From Malurus cyaneus samueli (taxonomy: Eukaryota > Chordata > Aves > Passeriformes > Maluridae), in contig CM019217.1 in assembly GCA_009741485.1 (NCBI GenBank), positions 47,331,314-47,395,313 on the forward strand: DNA of 64,000 nucleotides, read 5' to 3'. The notes under the pieces were generated by a model. It had not been told where the DNA came from. It made no database searches and worked only from the letters and a program-made list of their open reading frames with translations. Shown piece after piece: positions 53,412-64,000 of this stretch. The number at the start of each line of letters is the position of its first letter. Within the stretch, counting starts at the first letter, position 1. The position numbers and the translations under genes are program-made.

Positions 53412-54030
53412 AACATCATAGAATGGTTCAGGCTGGCAAGGATCCTGAAGATCACCTACTTCCAACCCCTCTGCTGTGTGCAGGCACATCTTTCCACAGG
53501 TTGCTGAGGGCCCCATCCAACCTGGCTTTGAACACTCCCTGGGATGGGACATCCACAACTTCTCTGGGTAACCTGTTCCAGTGTCCCACCACTCTCACAG
53601 TGAAGAATGTTTTCCTAATACCCAATCTCAACCTAACCTCTTTCAGTTTAATATTCTCTTATTCTACTCCTACATGCCCTTGTGAAGAGTCCCTCATGAG
53701 CTCTGCTGTAGCTTCCTTAGGGCACCAGAAGGCTGCTGTAAAGTTTCCCCAGAGCCTTCTCTTTTCCATCTTGAACAAACCGTTCCTTTTTTTTCTTTTT
53801 TTGGGGCCTCCGGGGCGGGTTGCGTCCTGCAGGTGGGGTGTCACCAAAGCGGAGCAGAGGGGCACAATCCCCTCGCCCTGCTGGCGACACTGCTTTGGAT
53901 GCAGCCCAGGACACGTTTGGCTCTCTGGGCTGGCAGTGCCCATGGCCAGGTCATGTCCAGCCTCTCACCCACAGCACTCCCAAGTCCTTCCCACAGGGCT
54001 GCTCTGATCTGTTCATCCCCAGCCTGTGAT
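53412..54030 (-). mobile_element. CR1 LINE, 3' part with internal deletion
   Basis: On the plus strand it begins CATCATAGAATGGTTCAGGC, the reverse complement of a CR1 3' end, then follows the CR1 order: CCTACTTCCAACCCCTCTGC, CCCATCCAACCTGGC, TTTTCCTAATACC. After about 53780 a T-rich patch (53787-53803) replaces the usual middle section. CR1 sequence resumes at CAGGTGGGGTGTCACCAAAG and continues to CTGTTCATCCCCAGCCTGTG. The copy points leftward and lies in the GAR1 5' UTR intron. The 208-codon open frame across it on the plus strand is not a gene. Confidence 0.9.
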
Positions 54031-54171
54031 GGGACCGGGGCCGCCCCGACCCTTCCGCTCGACCCCGTTAAAGCTCCGCAGGTTCCGGGACGCACCCCTC
54101 GGGCTCGGCCGCACCGGGAGCGCACCCGCAGCGCCCCACGGGGCCCCGGCGCCATTCCCTGAGGGACGGCG

Positions 54172-54308
54172 GGGGACAGACGGTGACGGGCGGACGGACA
54201 GACAGTGACGGGCGGACGGACACACAGACAGTGACGGACACACACACAGTGACGGACACACACACACACAGTGACGGACAGACACACACAGCGACGGACA
54301 CACAGACA
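54172..54308. repeat. GC-rich minisatellite, six GTGACGG-type units
   Basis: GTGACGG recurs at 54183, 54205, 54231, 54249 and 54271, with a variant GCGACGG at 54291. The units are 18-26 bases long, separated by ACACACA or GGCGGACGGACA spacers. It lies at the edge of the CpG-rich region just downstream of the presumed GAR1 first exon. Confidence 0.9.
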
Positions 54309-54344
54309 TGCTGAGGGCTCCGTCCCCTCCCGCGCGGGACGTAC

Positions 54345-54474
54345 CTGCACGTGCACCCGAGCCGGAAATGCCCGCGCTGCCGCAAACGAAGCTGCCGGCC
54401 GTAAATGAAAAGGCAGCTACCGGCCGACACTGTCGCAAACTCCCCGGTGCGCTGTGGGCGTGGCGCTGTTTATA
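54345..54474 (-). promoter_or_regulatory. GAR1: GAR1 core promoter and non-coding first exon
   Basis: On the minus strand a TATAAA at 54469-54474 is followed by a GC-rich segment and, at 54345, a good donor (CACGTGCAG|GTACGTCC). A start near 54440 would give a non-coding first exon of about 95 bases. The surrounding CpG-dense DNA (about 53990-54545) is the only CpG island in the window and fits a housekeeping snoRNP gene. This is inference from motifs and from the known two-part 5' end of mammalian GAR1. Confidence 0.5.
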
Positions 54475-54848
54475 ATAATATTTACTTTTCGCAATAGTCG
54501 GGCGGAGATGAACGTCCGCAATCAAGAGAGCCGGTGTGATGGATCGATCGGACCCCTCTGGGCAAAGAAAAGAAAAGTGTAACCCCAACGAGTGCTTTCT
54601 TTCAATCATTTACTTCAAGGGCTTTACTTTCGTTATCTCGTCATGCAAAAAAAAAAAAACTCAGTTAAGGCAGGATCTTTCGGAGAGATCGGATTTATCA
54701 GTTAATAGCTGAAGCTTCTGTACTTTATTTCTAAACACACTTAAAAATATTTTTCTAACGGTTAAAAATTAAACACAGATCTAACAGCTGACATTCGAAA
54801 GAATCCCAGCCAGAGAAATTTGTCTAGGAAGGGAGATAAAATCTCATC
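54475..54848 (+). promoter_or_regulatory. CFI: CFI upstream region
   Basis: The interval between the GAR1 TATA-like element and the CFI start codon on the opposite strand. GC content falls sharply after about 54545. A 12-base A run is at 54648-54659. GTTAAT-type half-sites (for example CAGTTAATAG near 54699) are compatible with a liver promoter, since complement factor I is made mainly in hepatocytes, but no TATA box or start site can be fixed. Confidence 0.4.
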
Positions 54849-57800
54849 ATGCGAACGCTTTCAATTTGCTTGGTTTTCTTGTCTCTCTTTTGTCATTGTG
54901 GATCACAGGTAAGATCATGTTTTATTGTGTTAGCAGTAATTCATTAAAAAGTTTGAAAAAAGGTTTATTATTATAAGAGCAAAACCAGTTGATTTTTTTT
55001 TAAAAAAAAAGTTTGCTATTTCTCTTCCATGTTTTCATTCTATCAGGGGTTTATGCTAACATGTTTCTGGAAAATATTTTAATCCTGATCCTGTTTTTAA
55101 CCAAATTTGCAAGCACGGCTGACCACAGGAAGGTGCTGCACCTTTCCCTGCTTTCCTCCCTTTTTTTGAGCAGCGGGATTGCAGTGTTGGCCATGGCAGC
55201 ATGGTGTGTCCCACTGCCTGGGTGTGCTCCGGATTGTCTCGGGCAGAAGGGTCCTGGAAAGCCGATCTGGGCTGGGCATTCAGCACAACCCAAGTCTTTC
55301 AGAGAAATCCTGAGATAAAAATCAGCACCTGTTGTTCCCGTTCAGGAGAAACACCTAGCACAATATGGGAGTTAGGCCAAGCCGGATCTGGCTCTTAGTT
55401 TGGATTCTACTGACCCGAGAACAGCAGGAAGAATTTAATAAGATTATACAGCCGTGAAAAGGAGAGGTAGTGGATTAAATTGTGCCCCAACAACATCCTC
55501 ACTGACTTTACTGTGGCCAGAATTTCTTCATGAGAACTTTAAACTTCTGCTCCATTGACCCCGTTGACACAGTGAAAGCTGATAAATCACATTTGAGGAC
55601 TAACATTTCTCTACCATTTTTGCACAGAGTCCCTCCATATATACTTTTCATGTTTCATCACTGATCCTGCCCACAGGTCTTAGGAAGCAAAAGCACTCAG
55701 GCAGCAGTGAAGCCACCGGAGAGCTGCACAACAAATACCCCAAATTGCTGTTATTTCATTTTTTTTGAAATGGTGGTTAAGTCCCCTTAGGTTTTGATCT
55801 ACTTACAGTCCCATTCCTAGGATATGCTACAAACCAATGGCTTTAAAAAATGTTTGTAATCTGCTGTGCCCTTCAGCTGATGTTTGAAGAGGAAGGAGTA
55901 TAAAGTTTATGAAAGATCAGTAAGAGGGAATATCACATCAGGTAAATGATCCAAAAAGAAAAATAAAATGTTCAGAAGAACAGACAAGGTGGCCAAAGAC
56001 AAAGGGATAAACGCCGCAAATGATATTTAGCAACTTTGATTAGATAGCAAAAGTTTTTTGTGCCATGCAGAATGCATCATCTAATGCTGAAGAAAACCTC
56101 TTTCTACAGGTTAAGCCTGTCCAGCCAGCTAAGCAAGACACCTACCTCATAGGAGAATGCTTAAGCAACAAATACACCCACAAGTCCTGTAAAAAGGTGT
56201 TTTGTCACCCATGGGAACGATGTGTGGAGGGAAAATGCCTTTGTAAGATTCCCTACCAGTGCCCAAAGAATGGCACTGCCGTTTGTTCTGACAATGGAAT
56301 GAACTTCCGTACTTACTGTCAGCTGAAGAGCTATGAGTGTCAGCAACCCAAAGCAAAGTTTCTGCGCAAGGGAACATGCATGCCTCAAGGTATTAACACT
56401 TCCTTATCCAAAATTTATCAGTCATGGGTGGCTGAGGAGATACTTATACTATTTACAGCACAGAAAGTCTGTTCATTTTGTTGCACTAGTAACAACATGA
56501 AACAGAAAAAGAAAAGTCACTGAAAATGGGCAATATCTCTTGATTTTCATAAAAAACCGAAGTGATTGACAGGCCCAGGTCACTGTGCTGCTGGTTTTGT
56601 TACACAGACTGCTGCAGGCGTTTTGCCACACAGGTACCAGAAGCAGGATCTGGCCCTCTCACTTCAAGTGTTCCTGGTTGGCTATCAAAAGTCCTCTAAA
56701 GATGACCCTAAAGAGGTCATTATACTAAAATGCAACCTGTTCTTGATAGACCTCCAGGTATTCTTACGTATTCATTAATGCTCATTTGTCCTTAAACTGG
56801 CACATTCTGAAAAAGTAGCAGGCTCAAAGACACAAAGTCAATCCTCAGAAAATGCAGGAATAATACCTGAAGCTTCTAATTTCCAATCCACTGTTCTTTC
56901 CACATAACCTTTGGCTGTAATTCAAAATTAGTCTTGATTTGGTTTTGTGCTGTCTTTCCACTAGATACATGTATGTGATATGATTTTGTTTGGGGATGGT
57001 TTTCATTTCTCTCTTTTTATTTTTTTAAGAAACATTTTCAGTCTCTCTGGATCAGGGCGATTCAGGCTTGCTTCGAGTAAAACCTGTGCACCACAAGGAT
57101 GACAGTTTTGTTTGCGCTAGTGGTTGGACTATGAATGAAGCAAACGTAGCTTGCAGGCACCGTGGCTTTGAATTGTAAGTTTGGGGAAATTATCTCTGGA
57201 TAACTGCAACGGATCTGAAAAAGTAGTGATGCTTACAAGAAGTGTCAGTCACAGCCAACTGTTGGGACACTAAACTCATGAACAATATATTGGGCCAAAT
57301 AGTCTGATACCTGTTCTTTTCTTAGCCATGGCCAAAATTCTTTAACACTGGAGAAAATCGTATAAATTCTAAACAATAAAAGCAGTGGACAATCCATTGC
57401 GAAATTATATAATTTGTTTTTGTTATTATTATTTGTATCTTCACAGAGGTGCTGAATATTACCAAGCCAATTCCAGTATCACAGAATCTACCTTAAATTC
57501 ATTTCACTGTCTGCAAATAAGTTGCAGGGGCCTAGAGACAAGTCTTGCTGAATGTCACATAGAGAAGAAATCAAGAGATAGAAATGAGGGACTTGTTAGC
57601 CTGCAGTGCCATGAAAATCTCAGAGGTTAGTAGTTCTTTTTAGTTTAATATCTATTTCGTGGTTTTACATTTTAAGTTTATTTTAAATAATGAGGACCTA
57701 GTTTGCTGAACTGTCAGCCACAGAAAACCTGCACTGAAACCTTTTGATTATTTTAAATAACCATTCTCCAGTCTTTAAGACAAATCGAGGCAATCTGGAG

Positions 57801-60800
57801 TCAAAACAGTCTTGAGCTTGCAAGTTTGAAAAATCATTGTTGCTCCTAAAGTATGTTTACAGGTATTTCCCCAAAGGAAACTTATTTCACCCATGGTTCT
57901 GTGTGTTCTATCATCCCTTCCAAGGGTACCAAGGTACATTGTGTCCCACAAGTCTTATCTCTCCCTGCCTGACTGGTGAGGAGACAGTGACCATGTCCTG
58001 CTCTGTTGGAGGGAGATCAATTAGCACATCAGTAGCACTGCAGCCAGACAAGCATGACTGGTGAATCTGCTGCTGTCTCCTTAGTTTCTCACTGATAAAA
58101 GGGGAACCAAAGCCTTGCTTTGAATTCTAACAGCTTTTCATTCTTTGAATTCTAACAGCTTTTCATTCTCTGTAGTGAGCTTTTTTTTGGACTGGTGAGC
58201 ATCAGCCTGAGATGCTGCTGACAACAAGAGCTATGAATTATCTCAGGTCTTTCTTACAAAAGTAGTTATTCACAGACTCTTGATGAGTTCTTTCTAGAGG
58301 GGGAACATCCATCAACCTAATCCCTTTAATTACTTACAGTGGGTTTGAACGGATCATTTCTGGTTTAATCCTCGACAGTCCTTTCATTAGAAGAAATTAA
58401 TTTCCCTTTTGCCAGGCTACTGCAAGTTGGAGGAGGAAAATAAGTGGTCACACTGGCTGAAACCCTGACAATCAGGCAACAAAAACAATAAAAAAGATTC
58501 CTATTTAAGTGACTATGCCCCAGCATAGCTGTTGCTGGCAGGCCTAACTGCTGACAGAATCAAGTATTCAGGCAGAGTATTTCCCTGGGCAATTATGAAC
58601 CCATAGTCAATTCCACACTAACTTCATTTTCATCTTGCTGCACAGCTTGTTCAGATTGGGAGTTTCAGTGTGTCAACAAGAAGTGTATTTCTCTGAAAAA
58701 AACCTGTGATGGAATCAATGACTGTGGAGACCTGAGTGATGAACTGTGCTGTAGAGGTAATAATTTCCTTTGTCAGATGCTTCAAAATAACTTCAGCAGA
58801 AAACCACCCACAAAGAATTTCTACAGTGATGTAACAGCTAAATTCTCTTTTCCAGTAAGTCATTACATCAAAGCAATCCAACCACAGTTTATGTATAGGC
58901 AAGTGCAAAAAAGCAGGCATAATATACCATTTTGAAGCAGGCAAATGATCGCTTGAGAATCTGGATTTCCTCAGAGGATGAGGAAATACAATGAGATTAT
59001 TTAGGAGGCTGTTTTTCCAATGAACTATCTTTAAACCAAAGTAAGATCTCTCTCAAATTTATTACTAAAGTAAGATTATCCATGAAACATCTGTGAAGAG
59101 TTCCTGGCCCATTGCTTGTTCATGAACAGTCATTCTTTCAGCATCTGCAACTCCAGCTGTAAAAATTCTGATTAGAAATGAGGAATGGATCTAGCATGAA
59201 CTAAATGTAGAAGAATACTTTCAAAATCTGGATTTCAGGTGACAAACAGTAATGTGTGTTACGAATCCCATCATTACTCCTCCATAATCTTCATTTTGTA
59301 TTGTTACAATTGTAAATCAGATTAATCTGATAATTGTGGAAACAGTCACTGTTATTTTAGGAAAAAAATAATAAATAGCTGTGATTTCATACATTTAGTA
59401 GACATTTATTCAGATTCCACATGACAAAAATAGTGCTCTTTCAGCTGAATGTGCTGGAAACAATGCTTCCTGAAATCAAAATAAGTCTTTCAACTGAGGT
59501 CAGTGGTCTTTGGATCATATTGGGATATCTGGATACTTCTAGAGAATTATCTTATTTCCTGTTAAGGACGTATGTCCTTAAATAGCAGATTGACATAAGA
59601 TTTTGAATTAGCTCAAAAGGCCCTGCCATGAATTCAAGCACTGCTTTGCTTCTAATAGCATTCAAAGATATCACAAAATTTTAAAAGGAAGGGGGTTTTA
59701 AGGTTTATAATAATTTTTCATATTACCAAATATTTTAGAAGAAAGTTATAACAGCCTGTATCTTCGTACTTGATTCCTAACCCTGCATTTAGGCACTTAG
59801 CTCATTCAACCAAAAAGTCAGCTTGGTCTCTGATTTGTGGGGATTGGACTTGGCACACATATCATCAGCTCCTCCTTTGAGGTGATCAGTAATGCTGCTA
59901 AAATTGGAGATGTTTTGGGTGAAGTTGAGTGTGGACATGTAATGGATGAAATTAGTATGGAGTGACACCAAATCTAGCAGTACAGGACTGCAGTGGTAAG
60001 AGAGGTCTACATTTTTCAAGTCTTAAAACCTCAAGATTTTTAAGTGAGGAGAGCCAAATATTCATTTTGTTTAGATGCACAGAGTCTGCTTTTGTGATCT
60101 CTATGAACAGCCAGGTCCCCTGTAATATGGTTTGGTTTATAGTTTAAAGAGCTCTCTGACTGTGCGAGGTTGCTGGATCGAATGATCCTGTGATTTACAT
60201 TTGTAATTCTCCTGTGTTACAGCGTGCAGACGCAACAGTTTCCACTGTCGGTCAAATATCTGTATTCCAAATAAGAATGTCTGCAACAAAGACATTGACT
60301 GCCTCACAGGAGAGGATGAAGCCGGAGTTCTCTGTGCAGGTCTTCTTATGAAAGCTGTTCTTGTTTCTTTCCTTTCATTCAACCCAATTTTAACTAGAAG
60401 CTACACAAAGCATTTAATTATATTATTTATTATGCAAGAATTAGTCTTCCCAATGTTATGTTATGCATAGTAGGAAGAAAAGATTATGTAATTTTCTTTC
60501 CTTTCTTTCTGGAATGGCAAGAAGACTAAAGGAAGGAAGAAACAGATGATGTTTTGGGAAGCCTTAAGGCAGATTATGTCTTTCGTTTATGTGGCCGACT
60601 ATCAAATCCCCCGGTATCCCCTAAGAAAGCGTAGAGAGGGCAAGCAGGAATACTTTGTTCACAAAATGAGGAATTCAACTAGTTTGTCAATGTAATCATT
60701 GTTTTTGTGCTGTTCCCCTCTTGGTTGAAAAGCTTATGCTTTGTTTTAAAATGAGAATGTTTTCCTTTTTCTCATAAGAGACAAAGTATAAGGTCAGAAA

Positions 60801-63415
60801 AGTAAAAGCTATTGGTAAATGTTAATTAGTACAGGTAAACTGAACACTAGCAGGAAAGAAAACAGAGGGCACCAGGCTTGAGAGTGTTGCTCTCCATGTA
60901 AAATAGTAAGGCCTTATGCATTTAAAATGTGTTCCACAATTTTGGCACACAAACATATATTCAAGTAAATGTTTGCCAATAATTTTAGTATTTTGTTATT
61001 TGACTATAGGTGCTGAAAATGATGAAGTGCTGCAAAAAGAAGGTGCTGAAAATGACAGTATGGATGAAGGTAAGTGTAACTAGCCCTCCAAAATCAGCAG
61101 CATACCCTCTTATTAGTGCCTTTCTAGCTACCAGCCAACTGCTCAGATCCAGAACACTCAGATATGGACTTCGTGGTTTACTAATATACATTCTGGGACA
61201 TACTGTTTGTCTTGGTTTTCACTGATTTCAAGAATACCATAATAATTCATCCTGGCTGAGCACTTGCATCTGCATGTTTTGGCAACTGGTAAATTCTCAG
61301 CTGAGATAAGCTCTCAGCAAATCTAGGGGAACATCCTTAAAATTATATGCCTAAATGCATGGAGCATTGGAAAACAGAGAGAAGTAATGTGATGCTAAGA
61401 CATGAGGAATTTTAAAAGCAAAAACAGATGCCAAAATTTTTGATCTTTGTTTTCCTGCTGTTGCAGCTACTGGCATATTCACAGCACTCAAATTTTCAAG
61501 ATAAAGATAAGCCTGTCTCCAAATAGAGAGAATGTAAACCTGAATTCTGAGATACATTTTTCCTTTTTGTTAAAGAAAGAAAAATGATAAAGACACTTCT
61601 TCCCCAACTGCACTGTGGTGCTAGAAATCACACACTAACTCGACGGAAAAGAATCGTAGGTGGAGAGATTGCAGAAAAGGTAAAAAAAAACCTTCCCAGA
61701 TATGAGTTCATTCAGCATTGATTTAAATGGGCATTATTTGCCTTCTGTTAAACTTACAGAAATAACAAAATCAGCTACAACACTTATGTTTTGCAGCACA
61801 AGTGGCATTTCATTGAATGAAAATAAAGAGAAGCACAGATTATAAAGTAAAATATGGAGTTACAAAATTGACCATTGTAGTACAACTAGCCACTGAACAT
61901 TACTCAGAAAAAAACAACACTATAGCTAGAAATTACAATTCTGGAAAAATTGAATTAAAATTTGCATATTTGAAACAGAATACAGCAAAAATGTATTCAA
62001 ACCATATCAGATCCTACATCTGTTTCTCTGACTGCAAGGGGTTTTGTGATTGAAAGCTGGAGGGAAGGAGGCATTGCACAAAGTTAGAAGATTGAATAAA
62101 ATTAATGAATTTTAGTACATATATCCTTTATATCTGATGGAGCCCAATTTACAATTTCTGGATAGCAGATCTTTTTTTAAAAAATCAGACATAGTCAAGG
62201 AGATTAGGTGATACCATGATACATTTTTTCCTTTATACACTAAAAACTGTACAATTGTAATGATTTCTCATTATTTATGTTTGTTGATTGAATAGGGTGA
62301 ATTCACTTGGCAAGTGGCAATTAAAGACACCAGCAAAGAAGTTCCAACAGTGTTCTGTGGAGGGGTTTTTATTGGTGGTTGTTGGGTTCTGACTGCTGCT
62401 CACTGTGTCAGGTAAAAACAACAAACTCTGAAATTATTTTCTTACTGCAAGGCAGAAAGAATGATTTGGATATTGTTGCCCTTCTAAGCTACCTGTTTGT
62501 TCATTTCTGTTTGTGTGTTGAATAGAACAGTTTGAAACACCGATTCACCCACATGAATGGTGAGGAAGGTTCAGATCAAATAGTGCTTTGGCAGTGAATA
62601 GAAAGATAAAAGGTAATGATGAGTTTGAAGAGACATGGCACACTTCAGTCAGATAGCAGACAGGCAGGAAAGGTTCACTGAAACCACTCTTCTTGAAATT
62701 AAATACAAGGGACCTCTTCTCTCCATCTATACCTTGGGGAAGTCCATGATCTGTTCCCAAAGAATGTCCCTGGGCTCATATATTCCCCAGAACAAGCCAA
62801 GAGCTGACATGTAAGATTTACCAGTCCCATCCACGTCTGCTCACTCTGTTATCAGAGCAGCATAAACACCTAGTTTATCTTTGTCACAGCACTAAACACA
62901 GAGTCTGGCCTTTAACATCTTTTTATGTAATAGTTGCAGTACTCAGCTTGTGTAATGTGTTGAATTTGCTACACTTCAGAAAAACCTGGGCATTAAGTCT
63001 GGGAAGAAAATATATGTATCTAACATGAATTTTTATTTTATTGAAACTTTCATAAAATGCAACTGTTTACAGCTTTAAACTAGTTGAAACGTGCCTGTGT
63101 TAAGTACCAAAACCTATTTTATTTTGCTGTTTTTTTCCAGGGAAAATCGAGCCCATCTCTACCGTGTCTGGGTTGGAATGCTGAACACAATAACGCCCGA
63201 CAAAGAGACAGATACTTTCGGACTAAAACGAGTGATAATTCATGAAAACTACAATGCATCAACTTACGAAAATGACATTGCTCTGCTGGAGCTGAATTCT
63301 GGGCATGGAGAATGCTCTCTGGAAGAACACAGCACACCTGCCTGTATCCCCTGGTCAGAGTATATGTTCAAGACTGGTGACACATGCAAGGTTTCTGGAT
63401 GGGGAGTAGAGAAAG
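54849..63415 (+). CDS. CFI: CFI, complement factor I, exons 1-10 (3' end off the right edge)
   Basis: Exons: 54849-54908, 56110-56389, 57030-57174, 57447-57625, 58646-58756, 60223-60339, 61010-61069, 61576-61679, 62296-62411, 63141-63415; 482 codons so far, phases consistent. Factor I is the plasma serine protease that cleaves C3b and C4b with cofactors. Order of domains: signal peptide (1-20), FIMAC (about 37-113, [19 protein letters not shown]), SRCR (about 118-221, [11 protein letters not shown]), LDLRa1 (222-258, [13 protein letters not shown]), LDLRa2 (259-297), linker, furin-type site RRKR (340-343), then IVGG, TAAHC (His388) and NDIALLEL (Asp436). C331 fits the cysteine joining heavy and light chains. 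The exons with the oxyanion/GDSGG serine should follow beyond base 64000, since exon 10 ends in a clean donor (GAGAAAG|GTATTT) and no later exon is seen. Confidence 0.96.
54909..57029 (+). other. CFI: CFI introns 1-2
   Basis: Intron 1 (54909-56109) is phase 0 and intron 2 (56390-57029) is phase 1; the span given also contains CFI exon 2. Borders are CACAG|GTAAG, TTTCTACAG|GTT, CTCAAG|GTATT and TTTTTAAG|AAAC. Nothing else is recognised in either. Confidence 0.88.
57626..60222 (+). other. CFI: CFI introns 4-5 with a 25-base tandem duplication
   Basis: Introns 57626-58645 and 58757-60222, both phase 1, on either side of the LDLRa1 exon. A perfect two-copy tandem duplication of 25 bases, starting TTTGAATTCTAACAGC, occupies 58119-58143 and 58144-58168. 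No other gene is recognised. Confidence 0.85.
58119..58168. repeat. Perfect 25-base tandem duplication
   Basis: Two identical adjacent copies in CFI intron 4. Perfect identity in a non-coding AT-rich setting suggests a recent event or a polymorphic site. Confidence 0.95.
60340..63140 (+). other. CFI: CFI introns 6-9
   Basis: Introns 60340-61009, 61070-61575, 61680-62295 and 62412-63140; the span given also contains CFI exons 7, 8 and 9. All have GT/AG ends. Intron 8 begins GTAAAAAAAAAC, a weaker donor than the others, but the exon 8/9 join restores the conserved protease start. No other features were seen. Confidence 0.85.
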
Positions 63416-64000
63416 GTATTTGCTTTAGTGCTTGCTACAAGGATGTATTATTTGTATAACTCGTTTTCCAATTGGGGTGAGCTTTTATTTTGAAAAGCCT
63501 GAAGAATAGCTGTACATAAAGCACTCAGAAGAGGCTGAGTACAGAAATGTAGGCTGTGGTTTGTCACTCAGGTTCTCTCTTCTGTACTGCTTCCTCTGCT
63601 GTTTCAGCCACTTAGTAAGATGATGTGGAGGACACCTTTGGATGAAAAGTATCCTGACAGTAAGCAATTTTTCTTCTGTCCATCCAATAACTTCATTAGC
63701 TGTGGAGATCTGTCAACAACATGTAACAGATGGTGTTTGGTAGCTCACAGGGGCCCACAGCCACAACCTGTCCTCTGTCCCCTTCCCAACAGGAGCTGAG
63801 CTGCAGCCAGCAGTCATGAAATTCTGCACATCCTGTCTCTGCCACATTTGAGTTTAGCCCAGAGAAGGTTGCACAGAGGCAGATAAACCAACTGTAATCA
63901 TGTTTTCAAAGATTTGGGAAGCATTTGTTTTGTGTCACAGTGTTACAGCCTGGCATTGGAGCTACCACATCCTAGTTGTGAGATTTCTCCTCTCCATACT
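63416..64000 (+). other. CFI: CFI intron 10 (partial)
   Basis: Sequence after the exon 10 donor to the window edge. The open frame continues only briefly into a stop. No exon encoding the last part of the protease domain is visible, so those exons lie beyond the window. Confidence 0.8.

Larger units (their letters stand above)
53101..54344 (-). other. GAR1: GAR1 5' UTR intron
   Basis: Inferred intron between a donor GTGCAG|GTACGTCC at 54345/54344 and the acceptor CTAGGAGCAG|TAGAGAATG at 53101/53100, six bases before the GAR1 start codon. The acceptor has a weak pyrimidine tract, so the exact site is uncertain. It contains a CR1 element (53412-54030) and a GC-rich minisatellite (54172-54308). 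Confidence 0.55.

Noticed and set aside
53381..54007. 208-codon plus-strand open frame, the second longest in the window
   Set aside because: It lies almost entirely in the CR1 fragment and does not follow the CR1 reverse transcriptase frame, so it is a by-product of repeat sequence.
53841..54609. Long overlapping minus-strand frames of 171 and 198 codons rich in Cys, Val and Ser-Val repeats
   Set aside because: They read through the minisatellite and CpG-rich DNA; the repeats give periodic residues in every frame. They overlap the inferred GAR1 promoter and first exon.
1..64000. CRISPR arrays, bacterial operons, phage or integron features
   Set aside because: The intron-exon structure and CR1 repeats show this is vertebrate nuclear DNA; no regularly spaced direct repeats of the CRISPR kind are present.

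Overview
The window looks like a stretch of bird nuclear genome, and probably not chicken. Its genes are split into short exons with consensus GT/AG borders, the intergenic DNA is AT-rich, and the only recognisable dispersed repeats are truncated CR1 LINE tails, which are typical of sauropsids. The gene order EGF - LRIT3 - RRH - GAR1 - CFI is the conserved block found on human 4q25, read here in reverse complement.

Layout, left to right. 1-2028 (minus): first coding exon and part of intron 1 of EGF; the rest of the gene lies off the left edge. About 2.6-19.5 kb: intergenic, no recognised protein gene, but an unusual run of consensus minus-strand splice donors. 19544-31481 (minus): complete LRIT3, four coding exons, 652 aa. 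32870-43263 (minus): complete RRH (peropsin), seven coding exons, 342 aa, with possible upstream spliced exons at 45-46.8 kb. 49483-53094 (minus): complete GAR1, six coding exons, 216 aa, with an inferred 5' UTR exon in the CpG-rich region near 54.4 kb. 54849-63415 (plus): CFI exons 1-10 (signal peptide, FIMAC, SRCR, two LDLRa domains and the start of the serine protease domain); the last exons, including the catalytic serine, lie off the right edge.

I rebuilt every coding exon by hand from splice sites, and the exon phases sum correctly: LRIT3 1959 nt, RRH 1029 nt, GAR1 651 nt, each ending in a stop. The five genes form no pathway together. LRIT3 and RRH are both retinal genes, GAR1 is a housekeeping snoRNP gene, CFI is a secreted complement regulator and EGF is a growth-factor precursor. 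GAR1 and CFI are head to head, and their start regions flank one CpG-rich interval.

I found no clearly new biological system. The best leads are (1) candidate upstream exons of RRH that are open in frame with peropsin, (2) a cluster of minus-strand splice donors in the EGF-LRIT3 gap, which suggests an unannotated transcript, and (3) repeat-rich, possibly unstable DNA beside the GAR1/CFI promoter region.
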